64,000 nt of DNA, taken from JAKAGZ01 sp964595355 (GTDB lineage: Bacteria; Bacteroidota; Ignavibacteria; Ignavibacteriales; Ignavibacteriaceae). The stretch lies in contig CAZQQD010000001.1 of the NCBI GenBank assembly GCA_964595355.1, positions 1-64,000 of the forward strand, given 5' to 3'. Every line of letters starts with the position of its first letter. The first letter of the stretch is position 1. The position numbers and the translations under genes were made by a program. The notes under the pieces are model-generated. The model was not told the origin of the DNA, did not search any database, and saw only the letters and a program-made list of their open reading frames with translations. Positions 18,292 to 28,140 of the stretch are shown in pieces.

Positions 18292-19542
18292 ATGAAAGAA
18301 AAAGGCAGAATTATAAGCTGGTCATTTTTTGATTTTGCCAATACCGCCTTTTCTGTAATTGTAGTTACTGTTATCTATTCAAAATATTTTACCAATATTG
18401 TTGCCGGAGGTCAAAAATGGCTTTGGGGCCTTGCGGTTAGTATTTCGATGATATTTGCTGCAATGCTTAGTCCGCCAATGGGAGCAATTGCTGATGTTTC
18501 CCATAATAGAAAAAGATTTCTTTTATTGTTCACTCTGGTTTCGATAATTTGTACTGCTTTAATGTTTTTTGTACAGAAGGGAGATATACTATTAGGGATA
18601 GTTCTGTTTATTTTTGCAAATGTAGGTTTTGAAGCAGGGTTGGTGTTTTATGATGCTTTCCTTCCGAATCTGACATCTAAGAAAAATTATGGTAGAGTAT
18701 CAGGCTATGGATTCGCTATGGGATATCTAGGTGCACTCGTAGTATTATTGATTGTCATGTATTTGTTACCTGATCAGTCTGTACCCACGTATTATTTTTA
18801 TATCCGCTTTTCTTTTGTTATAGCTGCATTGTTTTTCCTTTTTTTCTCAATTCCGTTGTTTGTTTTTGTAAGTGAGCCAAAGATTGAAAATCCTGTTACA
18901 AAAGGGTTAATTAAGAATGGAGTTAAGAAAAGCTTTGACACTTTGAAAGCTCTTTTTATTAAAAATGAATATCCCTCTGTCCGAAGATTTCTTTTTGCGT
19001 TTTTCCTCTATAATGATGCAATAATTACAATCATTGCTTTTGCTTCTATCTTCGCAACTAACATTTTAAAGATGACGGACGCAGAGATAATTTATTTCTT
19101 TGTAATTGTGCAAAGCACGGCGGTAGCTGGTTCATTTATTTTTGGAATAGTCTCCGATCATATTGGGCCAAAAAAGACAATTACAATAACTATTATTATA
19201 TGGCTTGTGGTAATAATCGGAGCTTATTTTGTGAATGCCATTTCAGAATTTTACGTTATTGGATTACTGGCGGGTCTTTCAATTGGTTCATCCCAATCGT
19301 GTAGCAGAAGTTTAATGGCTCTTCTCACACCTAAGGAAAGAGAAGCTGAATTTTTTGGCTTTTATGATGGATTATTTGGTAAATCTTCGGCAGTAATTGG
19401 ACCTTTATTTTATGGGATTATTTCAGACATATCCAACGAGCGCGTTGCAGCGTTGGCAATAGGGCTATTTTTTGTAATTGGTCTGATCATTTTACAGAAA
19501 GTTAAAGAGCCTGAATTTAAAATTAGTAATAAAGCTTCTTAA
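18292..19542 (+). CDS. MFS transporter, Atg22/UMF1 family
   Basis: The 416-residue protein has about 12 membrane helices. It opens with ISWSFFDFANTAFSVIVVTV, the hallmark of the UMF1/Atg22 branch of MFS (Atg22 exports amino acids from yeast vacuoles). The A-like loop between helices 2 and 3 is MGAIADVSHNRKRFL, and a central loop joins the two six-helix halves at about 195-230. The substrate of bacterial members is not known; amino acid efflux is a guess. The stop codon overlaps the convergent aminotransferase stop within TTAA (19539-19542). Confidence 0.85.
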   Translation: MKEKGRIISWSFFDFANTAFSVIVVTVIYSKYFTNIVAGGQKWLWGLAVSISMIFAAMLSPPMGAIADVSHNRKRFLLLFTLVSIICTALMFFVQKGDILLGIVLFIFANVGFEAGLVFYDAFLPNLTSKKNYGRVSGYGFAMGYLGALVVLLIVMYLLPDQSVPTYYFYIRFSFVIAALFFLFFSIPLFVFVSEPKIENPVTKGLIKNGVKKSFDTLKALFIKNEYPSVRRFLFAFFLYNDAIITIIAFASIFATNILKMTDAEIIYFFVIVQSTAVAGSFIFGIVSDHIGPKKTITITIIIWLVVIIGAYFVNAISEFYVIGLLAGLSIGSSQSCSRSLMALLTPKEREAEFFGFYDGLFGKSSAVIGPLFYGIISDISNERVAALAIGLFFVIGLIILQKVKEPEFKISNKAS

Positions 19543-20693
19543 ATTTTTTTTAACTTTTCAGCAGCTTGTAATAAAACTTCATCTCTTTTAGCAAAACAAA
19601 CCCTGATTATTTTTCTGCTTTTATCTATAGTACAAAAGGGTGAAATGGGAATTACAGTTACACCTATTTCTTTTGTTAAATAGGTCGAGAAATCCATATC
19701 ATTTAATTCTGAAATCTCAGAATAATCCAGGATTTGAAAGTAAGTACCACTAGTAGGAGTAATTTTAAATTTTGATTCCTTTAATGATGAAATTAACAAA
19801 TCACGTTTTGATTGATAGAAAGAATTTAACGATAAATAATGTTCCGGCTTATTTAGGTAATCAGCATATGCATATTGAATAGGGGTATTTACAGCAAACA
19901 CGATGAACTGATGAATCTTTCTAAATTCTTCTGTTAAAGTTTTTGGCGCTGTGCAATATCCTATCTTCCATCCGGTTGTGTGATACGTTTTCCCAAAAGA
20001 AGATATTACAAATGATCTTTGTGATAATTCTTCTGATTGACAAAGACTAAAATGTTTCTGCCCATCAAAAATAATGTGCTCATAAACTTCATCACTCACT
20101 AAAATAATTTTCGTATTTCGTGTAATCTCTTCCAAGACTTTAATATCAGATTCATTTAAAACACTGCCAGTCGGGTTGTGAGGTGAATTAATTATTATCA
20201 TTTTTGTTCTTTCAGAAATAGAATCTTTTACGCTCTGCCAATCAAATGAAAAGTCTTTTCCCAATGATACAAACTTTGGAGTGCCGCCATTCATTAAAAC
20301 TACCGGGGAATAAGAATCATACGCTGGTTCAATAATTATTACTTCGTCTCCACTTTTAATAATAGCTGTAATTGCAGTAAAAAGAGCTTGTGTAGCTCCT
20401 GCAGTTATTGTTATTTCATCGTTATAATCATATCCTTTTTTATATAATTTTTTAATCTTTTGGGCAATCCTTTCTCTTAATTGTTGAACTCCGGGCATAG
20501 GTGCATATTGGTTAAAACCTTCTTTTTGATATTTATTAACTAAAATAATCAGTTCTTCGGAACAGTTAAAGTCAGGGAATCCTTGTGAGAGATTAATTGC
20601 ATTATAATCCAATGCCATTTTTGACATTATTGCAAATATGCTAAGCCCCAAACCAGATAATTTTGAATCGTGTATGAAGTTTTTTGATGACAT
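19539..20693 (-). CDS. Class I/II PLP aminotransferase, methionine-aminotransferase (YbdL) like
   Basis: This PLP-dependent enzyme probably transaminates methionine or aromatic amino acids with 2-oxo acids. The 384-residue fold type I protein has INLSQGFPDFNC near the start, GATQALFTAITA, NSPHNPTG, SDEVYEHI and the PLP lysine at K235 in SSFGKTYHTTGWKIGY. These blocks fit E. coli YbdL better than aspartate aminotransferase. It lies 114 nt after the Sel1-repeat gene on the same strand and converges with the MFS gene. Confidence 0.85.
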   Translation of the reverse strand: MSSKNFIHDSKLSGLGLSIFAIMSKMALDYNAINLSQGFPDFNCSEELIILVNKYQKEGFNQYAPMPGVQQLRERIAQKIKKLYKKGYDYNDEITITAGATQALFTAITAIIKSGDEVIIIEPAYDSYSPVVLMNGGTPKFVSLGKDFSFDWQSVKDSISERTKMIIINSPHNPTGSVLNESDIKVLEEITRNTKIILVSDEVYEHIIFDGQKHFSLCQSEELSQRSFVISSFGKTYHTTGWKIGYCTAPKTLTEEFRKIHQFIVFAVNTPIQYAYADYLNKPEHYLSLNSFYQSKRDLLISSLKESKFKITPTSGTYFQILDYSEISELNDMDFSTYLTKEIGVTVIPISPFCTIDKSRKIIRVCFAKRDEVLLQAAEKLKKI

Positions 20694-20807
20694 ATATATG
20701 TAAAGGATTTAACCGGAATAATTAACTATAATAAATATTAGTAAAATTTATTAGAAATGATAGAACCTTTAACCGAGGGGAAAATTAGTGGCATAAAGAA
20801 ATATTGT

Positions 20808-22436
20808 CTAATTGATTTGATATTTCGGTGGTCTGATTGCGTCATACATTTTCTTTAACTGATCATATGCATATCGGCTGCCACGTTGAGCTGCAAGCCT
20901 GTAATATTTTACAGCATCAGGAGTACTTTTTTTAACGCCGATGCCGTTTTCATAACAATAAGCCAGAGAAACCTGAGCAAGTACAGAGCCAAAATTATCA
21001 GCTACCTCAAGTGTTCGAAAGTACTTCGTCGTATCCATATTTTCAGTTTTTATTTCACCTAAAAGCATGGCAGTTGCAATTCTAACAGAAGCTTCAACAC
21101 TTCCTAATTTTTCGGCTGTTTCCCACAATGAAATAGCTTTTCCCTTGTTCATTTTAACAAATTTTCCTGTAAAATATGAAAAGCCAAGTTCAACTATTGC
21201 TGGCAGATCATTTTGATTTGCAGCTCTATTCAGCAAATTGAATGAATCAGCCTCGGTAAATTGCTGGTCAAATCCTAAAATGTAAAGTTCATACCAAACG
21301 TACATTGCATCTGCATTATTATTATCAACAAGTTTCTTAAGATTAGTAAAATAATCTTTTTCTTTTATCATATACCATATTATTGCAGGGGCAATGGGTG
21401 AGTCTAATCTTGTAGCACGTAAATAATATAATGCCGCTGAGAGTTTGTTCTTCTTGAAAAATATTCCTTTATCGTACAATCTGCCTATTAAGGTTAGTGC
21501 CTCAGGATTTCCTGTTTCAGCAGACTGAACCAGATACGAAATACCAGTTGCTTTTAACTTTATAAGTGATGAATCATTTTTATTGCTGATACCGAGAGTA
21601 TCGATAAGTGTTTCGCTTCCGTTTTTCCAGATAGCTTCTATAATTTGTTTATCAGTTATTACGGGTACAGAATCAGTTTTTGAAGAGAAATCGATAAATA
21701 CTAATCCAAGGTTTGAAGCTAAAGTGGATCCATCATCTGTATCTGAAGATTTTGAAGCATCGTTTGATGTATTTGTCTTTGTAGAATCAAAATAATCAGG
21801 AGAAACTCGCTTCTTCAATTCATTTACAATTTCCTTTGCGTATGTATTTCCATTGTCTGAAGCCTTTTTAACCCAAGTATAAGCTTTATCCCAATTTCTT
21901 TTTACAATAAAATCGTTAGTATTTAAAATTCCATATATATATTCTGCCTGTGGCATCCCGGAATGAGCAGCATCTTTAAAATATTCGTACGCTTTAAAAG
22001 GATTCCACGCAACTCCCCAACCGTTATTTAATAATATCGCATAATTATATTCTGCTGCTGTCAGCTTTTTTTCTGCAGCTTTTCCAATCCAGTAAGCAGC
22101 TTTGACTGTATCGGCAACTACGTCTTCACCCATTAGATATCTTAGACCCAATTCATGCATAGCAAATGGATCACCTGCATTTGCTTCCTGAGTAAGTTTA
22201 AATTGCTGCCATATTTGATATGCAAGATCAGGTTGGTAGAAGATATTAGTATTTCTTCTTGGTCTGTTATTCTTGAATGCTAGGCTTGAGGTTGTATCTT
22301 GCGCTGATATCTTAATAGTCATCCAAATAAATATAAGAACATAAATCGGAGCAAAGTTAAAATGTATGTAATGTTTCAAATTGTTAGTATCCAGATATTC
22401 AATTTTATTATTACTAATAGCTAATATAAGACTCAT
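20808..22436 (-). CDS. Secreted or membrane-anchored Sel1/TPR-like repeat protein
   Basis: The protein is mainly an array of Sel1-like repeats, seen as units such as AMHELGLRYLMGEDVVADTVKAAY (20-residue core), ALTLIGRLYDKGIFFKKNKLSAA, AIVELGFSYFTGKFV and AQVSLAYCYENGIGVKKSTP; these form alpha-solenoids for protein binding. A hydrophobic stretch with IYVLIFIWMTIKISAQ precedes the repeats and looks like a signal or anchor. The start is uncertain: the frame opens at a TTG at 22484 without a Shine-Dalgarno, and the first ATG is at 22436 (542 residues), used here. A 29-bp palindrome lies upstream at 22499-22527. Function unknown. Confidence 0.72.
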   Translation of the reverse strand: MSLILAISNNKIEYLDTNNLKHYIHFNFAPIYVLIFIWMTIKISAQDTTSSLAFKNNRPRRNTNIFYQPDLAYQIWQQFKLTQEANAGDPFAMHELGLRYLMGEDVVADTVKAAYWIGKAAEKKLTAAEYNYAILLNNGWGVAWNPFKAYEYFKDAAHSGMPQAEYIYGILNTNDFIVKRNWDKAYTWVKKASDNGNTYAKEIVNELKKRVSPDYFDSTKTNTSNDASKSSDTDDGSTLASNLGLVFIDFSSKTDSVPVITDKQIIEAIWKNGSETLIDTLGISNKNDSSLIKLKATGISYLVQSAETGNPEALTLIGRLYDKGIFFKKNKLSAALYYLRATRLDSPIAPAIIWYMIKEKDYFTNLKKLVDNNNADAMYVWYELYILGFDQQFTEADSFNLLNRAANQNDLPAIVELGFSYFTGKFVKMNKGKAISLWETAEKLGSVEASVRIATAMLLGEIKTENMDTTKYFRTLEVADNFGSVLAQVSLAYCYENGIGVKKSTPDAVKYYRLAAQRGSRYAYDQLKKMYDAIRPPKYQIN

Positions 22437-22498
22437 TAGATTTAGAATGAAAGATAAAACACAAATCCAAGCGTTGAAAGTCAAAATAATTCGTGGGT

Positions 22499-22527
22499 AT
22501 CTATTTTATATGACATATAAAATAGAT
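22499..22527. promoter_or_regulatory. Perfect 29-bp palindrome in the divergent Sel1/pyrG region
   Basis: Two 14-bp arms, ATCTATTTTATATG (22499-22512) and its exact reverse complement (22514-22527), flank a single A. It sits 15 nt upstream of the TTG and 63 nt upstream of the ATG of the Sel1-repeat gene. There is no immediate T-run on the minus strand, so a dimeric repressor/activator operator is more likely than a terminator; a cruciform or mRNA hairpin is also possible. Confidence 0.6.
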
Positions 22528-22675
22528 TGGAAGTTTAATTTTTTCTGAAATTATAGACACAAAAACGTTGAATTACAATCATAAAAGGGCTAATTTAAAA
22601 AGATATATTTATTTTACCATATTCTAGAAAGACTTTTCGAAACAGATTCTGATGAATGTTTATTAATATTTCAAA

Positions 22676-22706
22676 TTGAAATTAGTGCGTAAATGATCTA
22701 TATTTA
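22676..22706 (+). promoter_or_regulatory. Bacteroidota-type promoter for pyrG
   Basis: TTG (22676-22678), a 20-nt spacer and TATATTTA (22699-22706), one base from the TAnnTTTG consensus, end 18 nt before the pyrG ATG. The leader is very short, leaving little room for the CTP-sensing attenuation hairpins known before pyrG in Bacillus. Confidence 0.5.
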
Positions 22707-22724
22707 AATACAAAAACAAAAAGC

Positions 22725-24356
22725 ATGGCCGCCAGGAAAAGAGTTAAATTTATTTTTGTAACAGGTGGTGTCGTTTCCTCTCTCGGCAAAGGAATTACTG
22801 CCTCTTCCCTTGGTCTTCTTCTCAAACAACGTGGTTTCAAAGTAACAATTCAAAAATTCGATCCGTACATTAATGTTGATCCCGGAACTATGAGTCCTTT
22901 TCAGCATGGCGAAGTATATGTTACGGATGACGGTGCCGAAACTGATCTTGATCTTGGCCATTATGAGAGATTTCTCGATGTTAATATGACAAAGTCAAAC
23001 AACACTACGACCGGTCAGGTGTATTATGACGTAATCACAAAAGAAAGAAGAGGTGATTATCTGGGAGCAACTGTGCAGGTAATTCCTCACATCACGGATG
23101 AAATAAAAGAGAGAATGACTAAGTTAAGTGAGCTTGGCGAATATGATATTATAATTACTGAAATTGGTGGGACTGTTGGTGATATTGAGAGTCTTCCCTT
23201 TATTGAGGCTATGCGTCAACTAATGTTAGAGTTCGGTAAAAAAAATACTTTAAGCATTCATGTTACGCTTGTTCCTTTTATTCCTGCAGCCGGAGAAGTT
23301 AAAACCAAGCCAACTCAACATAGCGTTAAAAATTTACTTGAGCTTGGAATTCAACCCGATGTTTTAGTTTGTAGATCAGAAAAAAAATTGACTAAAGATC
23401 TGAGAGATAAAATTGCACTGTTCTGTAATGTTGATACTAAATCTGTTATTTCCGCTTATGATTGCAATTCCATTTACGAAGTTCCGCTTGTTTTGTTTAA
23501 GGAAAAGTTGGACCAGATAATTTTAAAAAGGTTACATCTTTCAGACAAAAAAATTAAGCTGGAAGATTGGGATAACCTTGTAGAAAAAATAAAAAAACCG
23601 GAAAGAACCGTTGAAATTGCACTTTGTGGAAAATATGTTGGGCACCTTGATGCCTATAAAAGCATAATGGAAGCTTTTGTTCATGCAGGTGCGGAAAACA
23701 ATGCAAAAGTAATTGTAAGAGCTATTAGTGCTGAACAATTAGAACAGGAGACTCCAGAAAATCTTCTTAAAGGGGTAAACGGCATATTGGTTCCCGGTGG
23801 TTTTGGAGAGAGAGGAATAGAAGGAAAAATAAAGGCTGCAAACTTTGCCAGAGTAAATAACATTCCATACCTTGGAATTTGCTTGGGAATGCAGTGTGCT
23901 GTGATTGAGTTTGCAAGGAATGTCTGTGGTATTCGTAAAGCCAACAGTTCAGAGTTTAAGGTTAATAAGTTTAGTGTTATTGATCTGATGGAAAATCAGA
24001 AGAATCTTAAAAATATGGGTGCGACAATGAGATTGGGAGCTTATCCTTGCACACTTAAGGAAAATTCACTGGCTATAAAAGCTTATAAAACCGAACTTAT
24101 TTCTGAAAGACATCGCCACAGGTATGAAGTAAATAATAAGTTCAGAAATAAGCTTAAAGAAAACGGTATGGTTCTTAGCGGTTTGTCTCCTGATAAAGAA
24201 TTAGTAGAAATGGTAGAATTAACTTCACATCCATGGTTTTTAGGCTGCCAGTTTCATCCTGAACTTAAGTCACGCGCTACAAATGCCCATCCATTATTTC
24301 GTGAATTTGTGAAAGCTGGTATCACGTATTCTGAAAATGCAAAAGAAGGAAATTAA
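22725..24356 (+). CDS. pyrG: CTP synthase
   Basis: CTP synthase aminates UTP to CTP using ATP and glutamine. Its 543 residues are normal. The N-terminal synthase domain (about 1-267) starts with KFIFVTGGVVSSLGKGITAS, the P-loop region. The C-terminal class I glutamine amidotransferase domain has the oxyanion Gly-Gly region (LVPGGFGERG), nucleophile C386 in GICLGMQC, and the His/Glu pair in QFHPELKSR. It probably heads a long plus-strand run that continues with a TPR protein 28 nt downstream. Confidence 0.97.
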   Translation: MAARKRVKFIFVTGGVVSSLGKGITASSLGLLLKQRGFKVTIQKFDPYINVDPGTMSPFQHGEVYVTDDGAETDLDLGHYERFLDVNMTKSNNTTTGQVYYDVITKERRGDYLGATVQVIPHITDEIKERMTKLSELGEYDIIITEIGGTVGDIESLPFIEAMRQLMLEFGKKNTLSIHVTLVPFIPAAGEVKTKPTQHSVKNLLELGIQPDVLVCRSEKKLTKDLRDKIALFCNVDTKSVISAYDCNSIYEVPLVLFKEKLDQIILKRLHLSDKKIKLEDWDNLVEKIKKPERTVEIALCGKYVGHLDAYKSIMEAFVHAGAENNAKVIVRAISAEQLEQETPENLLKGVNGILVPGGFGERGIEGKIKAANFARVNNIPYLGICLGMQCAVIEFARNVCGIRKANSSEFKVNKFSVIDLMENQKNLKNMGATMRLGAYPCTLKENSLAIKAYKTELISERHRHRYEVNNKFRNKLKENGMVLSGLSPDKELVEMVELTSHPWFLGCQFHPELKSRATNAHPLFREFVKAGITYSENAKEGN

Positions 24357-24384
24357 ATATTTCCTGCAAACTAGATAAAAAAAT

Positions 24385-25893
24385 ATGAAAAAATATTTTT
24401 ATTGCATTGTGTATCTTTTCATTTTTTTATCCTTGTTAACAGGGAATATTTTTGCACAAACTTATATTGATAACACTATCCGAATAGGTCTCAATAATAT
24501 TTATAATTTTAAGTGGGCGCAGGCTGAATCAACATTTCAAAAATTGATTGATAAATATCCGGATGATCCTCGTGGCTATTATTATAAATCCAGTATTTAT
24601 TTTTGGTATTTTTTTAGTAGCAGGGACAAAAATGATCTTCAAAAATTTATGGAATATTCCGATGAAGCTATTGAAAAGGCCGTAGCTTTGCTTGACAGTA
24701 ATTCAGTAGACATTGAAACATTATATATCCTCGGTGCTAATTATTCATACCGGGCAATGGCGTTCACACAAGAGGGGAAATTTCTTGATGCAGTATGGTC
24801 AACAAAAAAATCAGAAAGTTTTCTCAACAAAGTAATTGAACTAAATCCTAAATTTCACGATGCATACTTAGGCCTTGGCCTTTACAATTTTGCTGTTAGG
24901 CAAGTTCCTAAAGCATTACAATGGGTTTTAAGTTTAGCAGGAATGAAAGGAGACAAAGAAAAAGGTCTTGATTATATTAAGAACGCTATGACTTATGGGA
25001 CTTATTCAAATGTAGAAGCAAAATATTATTATTCTCAAATACTTGTTGACTTTTTCGCAGATTATCCAACAGCTGCACGCTACATGAGATCACTGATAAA
25101 CAGGTATCCAGATAATTTATTATTTAATTATTCACTTGCTGTTATATACATTAAAGATAGAAAACTTGATCGGGCTGAGAGAATTTTAAAGAGGATTGTA
25201 CAAAGCAAAACTACTAAGTTTAAGCAACTTATTGCTTATTCAAACTTTCTTATTGGAGACATACTTTATAAGAAAAACAAATTTGAGTCTGCGACCGTTT
25301 ATATTAACAACTTTATATTAAATACAGTAAATAATGATTACCAGGGTATAGCAAATTACAGACTTGCTATTTGTTATGAATTTATGGACCAGCCTAATGT
25401 TGCAAATACCTATTTCAAATTATCTAACAGGGGCGGTTCTGACATCGAAGATGATATATATGCCAGAAGAAGAGGTGAATTATTTGCAGATAACGAATTT
25501 TCAAAAGAAGAAATGGAGCTTGTAAAATTCAGGCATTATGTTGAAGGTGCAAGATATAAGATGGCGATTGATAGTCTTTCTTACCTTTGTGATAGTACGA
25601 GTTCCGAAGATATAAAAGCCGAAGCCCTGCTAAATATTAGTGATGCATTTTTTTCACTCGGTAAATATGAGAGATCGGCAGATACTGCTTTAGTTGCTAA
25701 GTCGCTGAATATCAAAAATGAAAAATGGATAAAGCCTTTTGCTTGTTATTATATTGCCAGAGCAAAAGAAAAAATAGGTGATAATGAAGAAGTCAAAACA
25801 TACATTGGTGAAGCTGAAGATTACAAGGATTACGATTATCAAAATAAATTAAAGAATCTGCTATTTGCATTAAAAAGTCGTGGGAAAAATTAG
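24385..25893 (+). CDS. Exported TPR-repeat protein
   Basis: The 502-residue protein begins with a clear signal peptide (about 1-25, ending IFAQ). The rest is helical, with TPR-like units: one at the start (NNIYNFKWAQAESTFQKLI), one around PKFHDAYLGLGLYNFAVRQ, and several more downstream. It is probably periplasmic or attached to the outer membrane, serving as a scaffold. It sits 28 nt after pyrG and 84 nt before purN. No enzymatic motif is visible, and its specific role is unknown. Confidence 0.8.
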   Translation: MKKYFYCIVYLFIFLSLLTGNIFAQTYIDNTIRIGLNNIYNFKWAQAESTFQKLIDKYPDDPRGYYYKSSIYFWYFFSSRDKNDLQKFMEYSDEAIEKAVALLDSNSVDIETLYILGANYSYRAMAFTQEGKFLDAVWSTKKSESFLNKVIELNPKFHDAYLGLGLYNFAVRQVPKALQWVLSLAGMKGDKEKGLDYIKNAMTYGTYSNVEAKYYYSQILVDFFADYPTAARYMRSLINRYPDNLLFNYSLAVIYIKDRKLDRAERILKRIVQSKTTKFKQLIAYSNFLIGDILYKKNKFESATVYINNFILNTVNNDYQGIANYRLAICYEFMDQPNVANTYFKLSNRGGSDIEDDIYARRRGELFADNEFSKEEMELVKFRHYVEGARYKMAIDSLSYLCDSTSSEDIKAEALLNISDAFFSLGKYERSADTALVAKSLNIKNEKWIKPFACYYIARAKEKIGDNEEVKTYIGEAEDYKDYDYQNKLKNLLFALKSRGKN

Positions 25894-25922
25894 AAAAACA
25901 TAACAAAAGCAGGCTAATTTCA

Positions 25923-25953
25923 TTGACAATATTTCGCTATTTAGCTAATTTTA
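25923..25953 (+). promoter_or_regulatory. Promoter candidate for purN-purH and downstream genes
   Basis: TTG (25923-25925), a 20-nt spacer and TAATTTTA (25946-25953), a one-base variant of TAnnTTTG, end 24 nt before the purN start. It may feed purN, purH and the mre genes, since no better promoter is seen before mreB. Confidence 0.45.
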
Positions 25954-25977
25954 ACCACTTTTAAGGACAGTTTTATT

Positions 25978-26583
25978 TTGAATGTAGCTGTATTTGTTTC
26001 AGGAAGGGGATCAAATTTACAGGCTATTTTAGAATCAGATTATACAAAAGACATTATTCGGGTAAAAGCGGTAATAAGTGATAAAATTGATTGCACAGCT
26101 TTTCAGATTGCAGGAAAATACTTAATTCCAACCTTTACAATAGGCAAAAAGCCAGGCAACATAAGTTATAATGAGCTAATAACTTCACTTAGAAAACTAG
26201 AAATTGAATTAGTCGTTCTTGCGGGATTTTTGAAACTGATCCCTATAGAATTTTTGACAAACTTTCATAATAAGATTATTAATATTCATCCTGCCTTGCT
26301 TCCTTCTTACGGTGGTACTGGTATGTATGGGATGAACGTTCATCGTGCTGTTTTTAATGCAGGGGAGGAATATTCGGGCGCAAGTGTTCATATTGTTAAT
26401 GAAGAATATGATTCAGGAAGAATAATAGCACAGAAAAAAATTGAAATATCGGATATCAGGTCACCTGAAGAATTAGCGGATAAAGTTCTTAAAGTTGAAC
26501 ACAAATTATTGCCTCTTGTATTAAAAAAGATTGCCGAAGGCGAAATTGATTTGCAAAGGTCTCAAAAAATTTTTTTAATGTAG
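25978..26583 (+). CDS. purN: Phosphoribosylglycinamide formyltransferase
   Basis: PurN transfers a formyl group from 10-formyl-THF to GAR in purine synthesis. The 201-residue protein has the phosphate loop VFVSGRGSNLQAIL at the start, the catalytic Asn-His in NIHPALLPSYGG and the catalytic Asp in EEYDSGRII. The start is TTG (25978): family N-termini begin exactly here, an AAGGA lies 12 nt upstream, and no in-frame ATG is nearby. purH follows closely, so two purine steps are adjacent. Confidence 0.93.
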   Translation: MNVAVFVSGRGSNLQAILESDYTKDIIRVKAVISDKIDCTAFQIAGKYLIPTFTIGKKPGNISYNELITSLRKLEIELVVLAGFLKLIPIEFLTNFHNKIINIHPALLPSYGGTGMYGMNVHRAVFNAGEEYSGASVHIVNEEYDSGRIIAQKKIEISDIRSPEELADKVLKVEHKLLPLVLKKIAEGEIDLQRSQKIFLM

Positions 26584-26614
26584 TTTCTTTTAGTATCAAA
26601 TCTTGGGTATAAGA

Positions 26615-28132
26615 TTGAAAAAATTAGCATTAATTAGCGTTTCAGATAAAACTAATATTGTTGAATTTTCAAAACGACTTGTTAAATATAATTACGATAT
26701 AGTTGCTACCGGCAATACTGCGAGACTTCTTAAAGAAAACAGTGTTGATGTAACTGAAATAAGCACTCTAACTTCATTCCCTGAAATATTTGATGGACGT
26801 GTTAAAACGCTTCATCCGAAAGTTTTTGCAGGGATACTTTTCAGGCGGGACAACGCCTTGGATCAAAAGGAAGCTAAAGAGAATAACATAATGCCCGTTG
26901 ATATAGTTTGTGTTAATCTTTACCCTTTCGTCAAAACTGTTGAAAATCCAAATTCTGATTTTGAAAAAATTATTGAGAATATAGATATCGGTGGCCCGAG
27001 TTTGATAAGAGCATCTGCAAAAAATTATAAATTTGTTTCAGTCCTTACTAATCCGGATCAGTATGATTCATTTCTCAATGAACTAGACTCTGGCCAAATC
27101 AGCATTGAAACAAGGAAGAAACTGGCGCTTGAAGCATTCTCAAATACAGCGTCTTATGATACTTATATTGCAAACTATCTTGAGTGTAAATTCGAACAAT
27201 CTCCGTCATATATAAGAATAAATTACAAAAAGGATAAAGAACTCAGATATGGAGAAAATCCCCATCAGAGCTCATCATTGTATGGGCGTTTTTCGGACTA
27301 TTTTGAGGTGTTTCATGGAAAAGAATTATCATATAACAATATTCTTGATTTAATTGCGGCAATAGAACTGGTTGAAGACCTGGCTGGAACTTCCTGTGCA
27401 ATAATTAAACATCAAAACCCTGCAGGGGCTGCAACATCTGAAAATATAATGGATGCTTATGAAAACGCATTAAAAGGTGATCCTGTTTCAGCCTTTGGAG
27501 GTATTGTTGCATTTACTAAAACTGTCACTGAGGAAGTGGCATTAAAATTAAATGAAATATTTTTAGAGATAATATGCGCCCCTGATTATACTGATGAAGC
27601 TTTCACAATTTTGAAAAAGAAAAAAAATAGAAGGCTGTTGAAGCAATTAAAACCTATTAATATAAAACAACAAAACTTCAGGAATATTCCGGGCGGAGTA
27701 ATTATTCAGGATTCAGATAGCATTTCAATTATTGAAGATCAGTTAAAGGTAGTAACTGATAAAAAACCCAATGATAAAGAGATGGAAGATATCTTATTTG
27801 CCTGGAAAGTTGCAAAACATACAAAATCAAACGCAATTGTTTTTGCAAAAGATAAAACTGCACTTGGTGTTGGAGCGGGTCAAATGTCAAGGGTCGATTC
27901 ATCCAAGCTTGCAAAAATGAAAGCTGATGAGCATAGACTTGATCTTAAAAATTCAGTTGCAGCTTCAGATGCATTTTTCCCTTTTGCAGATAGTCTGCTT
28001 GAAATTATTAAATGTGGAGCGACTGCTGTAATTCAACCGGGAGGCTCCGTTCGAGATCCCGAAGTAATAGAAGCTGCTAATAAAAACAATATTTCAATGG
28101 TTTTTACTGGTATCAGGCATTTTAAACATTAA
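26615..28132 (+). CDS. purH: Bifunctional AICAR transformylase / IMP cyclohydrolase
   Basis: PurH carries out the last two steps of IMP synthesis. The N-terminal MGS-like IMP cyclohydrolase domain (about 1-190) starts KKLALISVSDKTNIVEF and has VKTLHPKVFAGIL. The C-terminal AICAR transformylase domain has RYGENPHQSS, IIKHQNPAGAA (catalytic Lys-His) and SDAFFPFADSL. Two in-frame TTG starts exist, 26603 and 26615. I chose 26615 (505 residues) because family members start with MKKLALISVSDKT-like sequence; the upstream one adds only four residues. It is 8 nt before mreB. Confidence 0.93.
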   Translation: MKKLALISVSDKTNIVEFSKRLVKYNYDIVATGNTARLLKENSVDVTEISTLTSFPEIFDGRVKTLHPKVFAGILFRRDNALDQKEAKENNIMPVDIVCVNLYPFVKTVENPNSDFEKIIENIDIGGPSLIRASAKNYKFVSVLTNPDQYDSFLNELDSGQISIETRKKLALEAFSNTASYDTYIANYLECKFEQSPSYIRINYKKDKELRYGENPHQSSSLYGRFSDYFEVFHGKELSYNNILDLIAAIELVEDLAGTSCAIIKHQNPAGAATSENIMDAYENALKGDPVSAFGGIVAFTKTVTEEVALKLNEIFLEIICAPDYTDEAFTILKKKKNRRLLKQLKPINIKQQNFRNIPGGVIIQDSDSISIIEDQLKVVTDKKPNDKEMEDILFAWKVAKHTKSNAIVFAKDKTALGVGAGQMSRVDSSKLAKMKADEHRLDLKNSVAASDAFFPFADSLLEIIKCGATAVIQPGGSVRDPEVIEAANKNNISMVFTGIRHFKH

Positions 28133-28140
28133 GAGGCACT

